Assembly: GCF_900116065.1 (NCBI RefSeq)
Contig: NZ_FOZV01000010.1
Coordinates: forward strand, 1-64,000
Direction of reading: 5' to 3'
DNA from: Brevundimonas viscosa
GTDB lineage: Bacteria > Pseudomonadota > Alphaproteobacteria > Caulobacterales > Caulobacteraceae
DNA: 64,000 bases
Positions 62,636 to 64,000 of the stretch are shown here, in pieces. The translations under genes were made by a program, and so were the position numbers. Under the pieces are notes generated by a model. The model had not been told where the DNA came from. It saw only the letters and a program-made list of their open reading frames with translations, and searched no databases. The stretch's first letter is position 1; each line of letters starts with the position of its first letter.

Positions 62636-63562
62636 TCAGCGCAGATAGTTGAGCAGCGACACCTCGCGCAGCTGCGCGATCACCTGGGCCGAGGCCTGGA
62701 TCGCGACCTGCGACAGCTGCAGGTCGGTCACCGCCTTGGCCATGTCGGCGTCCGTCCGCTTCGAGACCAGCTCGTCGAGGGAGATCAGCTGCGCCTTGTG
62801 GCCGACACTGATGTCGTCGATCTGGTTGTGCATCGATCCCGTGCGGGCGGTCTTGTCGATGACCCCGTTCGCCGCCTGCTCCAGCCGCGACAGCTGGGTG
62901 GTGAGGAAGGCCTTCTGGGCCTCGGTCGCCTTGCCGGTCAGCGGTCCCGAAGGTCCGGTGTGATAGGCGTGGATGTCGCGGAGGATGGACATCACCTCGG
63001 CGCCGACCTCGTCGGCCAGAAAGCCGGTCTCCAGCGTCGTGCCTTCGGCCACCCGGCTGACGGTCTTCAGGGTGTCGTTGTTGAACACGTCGGCGACCGT
63101 CGGTTCCGCCGCCAGCTCGGTCAGGTTGGCCGCCGCGACCGGGGCCGTGTTGATCTTGGCGCCGGAGAACAGATAGCTGCCGTGGTGGCGCATGTTCAGG
63201 CCGCCGCGGATGGTCTGGAAATGCCCTTCCATCTCCAGCATCAGCGAGCTCACGGAGTCGGTGGCCAGAACGCTGCCCACCGCTGCGCGCAGGCCCGCGA
63301 TCCCGTCCCCGATCTGGTTGAGGGCGAGGTCCTGGGTGGTGAGACGGGCCGAGACGGCCTCCCCGGTGTCGATGAACCCCTGGATCCGGCTCTGCGCGCC
63401 CTTCAGCGCCGTCAGCGTCTCCGACTGCCGGCCGAATCCGGTCAGGTCGGTGGCGTTCTTCTGGGTCGAGACCCGTTCCTGCGCCTCCGCCGAACGGGTC
63501 TGGGCCTTCATCAGGTCCAGCAGGGCGGACTGGTAGTTTCCGAAGGTCGCGACGCGGGTCAT
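62636..63562 (-). CDS. flgL: Flagellar hook-associated protein FlgL (HAP3)
   Basis: A 308-residue flagellin-like junction protein. It has the N-terminal coiled-coil region (MTRVATFGNYQSALLDLMKA, AQERVSTQKNATDLTGFGRQ), a middle domain with GSYLFSGAK, and a C-terminal helix (AKAVTDLQLSQVAIQASAQV ... VSLLNYLR). It joins the hook to the filament after FlgK. It overlaps the flgK stop by one base (TGATG). Confidence 0.92.
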   Translation of the reverse strand: MTRVATFGNYQSALLDLMKAQTRSAEAQERVSTQKNATDLTGFGRQSETLTALKGAQSRIQGFIDTGEAVSARLTTQDLALNQIGDGIAGLRAAVGSVLATDSVSSLMLEMEGHFQTIRGGLNMRHHGSYLFSGAKINTAPVAAANLTELAAEPTVADVFNNDTLKTVSRVAEGTTLETGFLADEVGAEVMSILRDIHAYHTGPSGPLTGKATEAQKAFLTTQLSRLEQAANGVIDKTARTGSMHNQIDDISVGHKAQLISLDELVSKRTDADMAKAVTDLQLSQVAIQASAQVIAQLREVSLLNYLR

Positions 63563-64000
63563 CAGGTCATCCCCAGCAGCGTATCGTACATGTCCTTGAC
63601 CGCCTGGATCAGTCGGGCCGACGCGTTGAAGGCCTGCTGGTAGGTGGTCATCAGCACCAATTCCTCGTCAAGGTTGACGCCTTCCTGGGCGGTCCGGCGT
63701 GCGGTGGCCTCGGTGTAGAGCGCCCCCGCCGACTCGGCCCGGTTTTTGGCCGCGGCGGCGCGCCCGCCGATCTCGCCCGACAGTTCCGAAGCGTACCGCG
63801 ACACCGAAAGGGTCCCGCCCGCCGCGCCGCCGGCCGCCTGGAAACGGGCGGCGCGCTCGCCAGCGTCGGCGAGGAGAAGGGCGCCGCGGCCGTCGCCGGA
63901 GCTCAGGGCCGAGACGCCGGGGCCGGCCGCCAGATTCAGCTGCGCCAGGGCCAGCCGCGCCGGGCTTTGCCTGATGTCCGCCCGCATCGAGAAGCCGTCG
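63562..64000 (-). CDS. flgK: Flagellar hook-associated protein FlgK, C-terminal fragment (cut by window edge)
   Basis: About 146 C-terminal codons are visible and the frame stays open to the window end. The conserved HAP1 tail is GVNLDEELVLMTTYQQAFNA followed by SARLIQAVKDMYDTLLGM, and the upstream part SRYASELSGEIGGRAAAAKN is the typical D0/D1 helix. The internal Met at 63987 is not the start. Upstream of flgL in one transcript. Confidence 0.93.
   Translation of the reverse strand, partial: DGFSMRADIRQSPARLALAQLNLAAGPGVSALSSGDGRGALLLADAGERAARFQAAGGAAGGTLSVSRYASELSGEIGGRAAAAKNRAESAGALYTEATARRTAQEGVNLDEELVLMTTYQQAFNASARLIQAVKDMYDTLLGMT

Overview
The window is high-GC, densely packed chromosomal DNA from an alphaproteobacterium, most likely Caulobacterales (Brevundimonas- or Caulobacter-like). 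Supporting signs are the gene orders tRNA-Tyr/tRNA-Gly/tuf and murA/DUF2948/UPF0262/infA/maf/rng/yacG/tRNA-Phe, a tRNA-His with A73 and no encoded G-1, a GH47 plus GH92 mannosidase pair, and Caulobacterales-typical DUF1489, DUF2200 and Tad-related proteins. This assignment comes from gene content only; no database search was possible. There is no rRNA operon, CRISPR array, prophage or insertion sequence.

Layout. 1-2.3 kb: start of tuf, two tRNAs, rlmB and a TerC-family membrane protein. 2.3-6.4 kb: metG, a secreted protein and a MATE exporter. 6.7-12.7 kb: leucine/isovalerate catabolism genes (mccB, liuC, mccA), interrupted by a lower-GC insert with two small orphan genes and an antisense DUF2200 gene. 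12.7-17.3 kb: a monooxygenase-fold protein, DUF1489, a patatin-like lipase, a trans-aconitate methyltransferase, tRNA-His and an M48 lipoprotein protease. 17.4-19.5 kb: an exbB-exbD-tonB operon. 19.9-24.8 kb: the tRNA-Phe/yacG/rng/maf/infA/UPF0262/DUF2948/murA block. 24.9-31.2 kb: tRNA-Thr and a signalling block with a TadG-like protein, two receiver proteins and a very large histidine kinase-receiver-HPt-EAL fusion. 31.2-38.1 kb: msrB, a DUF2231/sugar-dehydrogenase pair, an S41 protease and pccA. 38.2-43.5 kb: two exported alpha-mannosidases and a Gly/Gln/Ser/Tyr-rich low-complexity protein. 43.6-52.4 kb: an S9 peptidase, then a closely packed minus-strand run encoding a matrixin-like protease, a tyrosinase, a one-TM protein, an MBOAT acyltransferase and two SGNH-type proteins. 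52.8-54.2 kb: scoAB. 54.2-55.3 kb: an exported D-amino-acid-oxidase-like protein whose motif order looks circularly permuted. 56.3-59.8 kb: an Mla-type lipid ABC transporter. 59.9-62.6 kb: a UdgX/radical-SAM DNA-repair pair. 62.6 kb to the end: flgL and the 3' end of flgK.

How the genes connect: the liu/mcc genes take leucine to acetyl-CoA and acetoacetate, and ScoAB can activate acetoacetate; PccA belongs to the linked propionyl-CoA route. Much of the rest is envelope and nutrient-acquisition work: TonB energisation, glycan trimming by GH92/GH47, exported proteases, surface-polymer O-acylation and lipid transport.

The non-coding DNA is notable. At least five junctions carry inverted repeats whose arms are tandem degenerate 7-mers (four loci) or 9-mers (one locus), each with a different unit sequence. 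The strongest leads are these palindromes, the permuted oxidase, the kinase-HPt-EAL fusion, the low-complexity protein with a 15-residue C-terminal repeat, and the acylation/tyrosinase/matrixin gene run.
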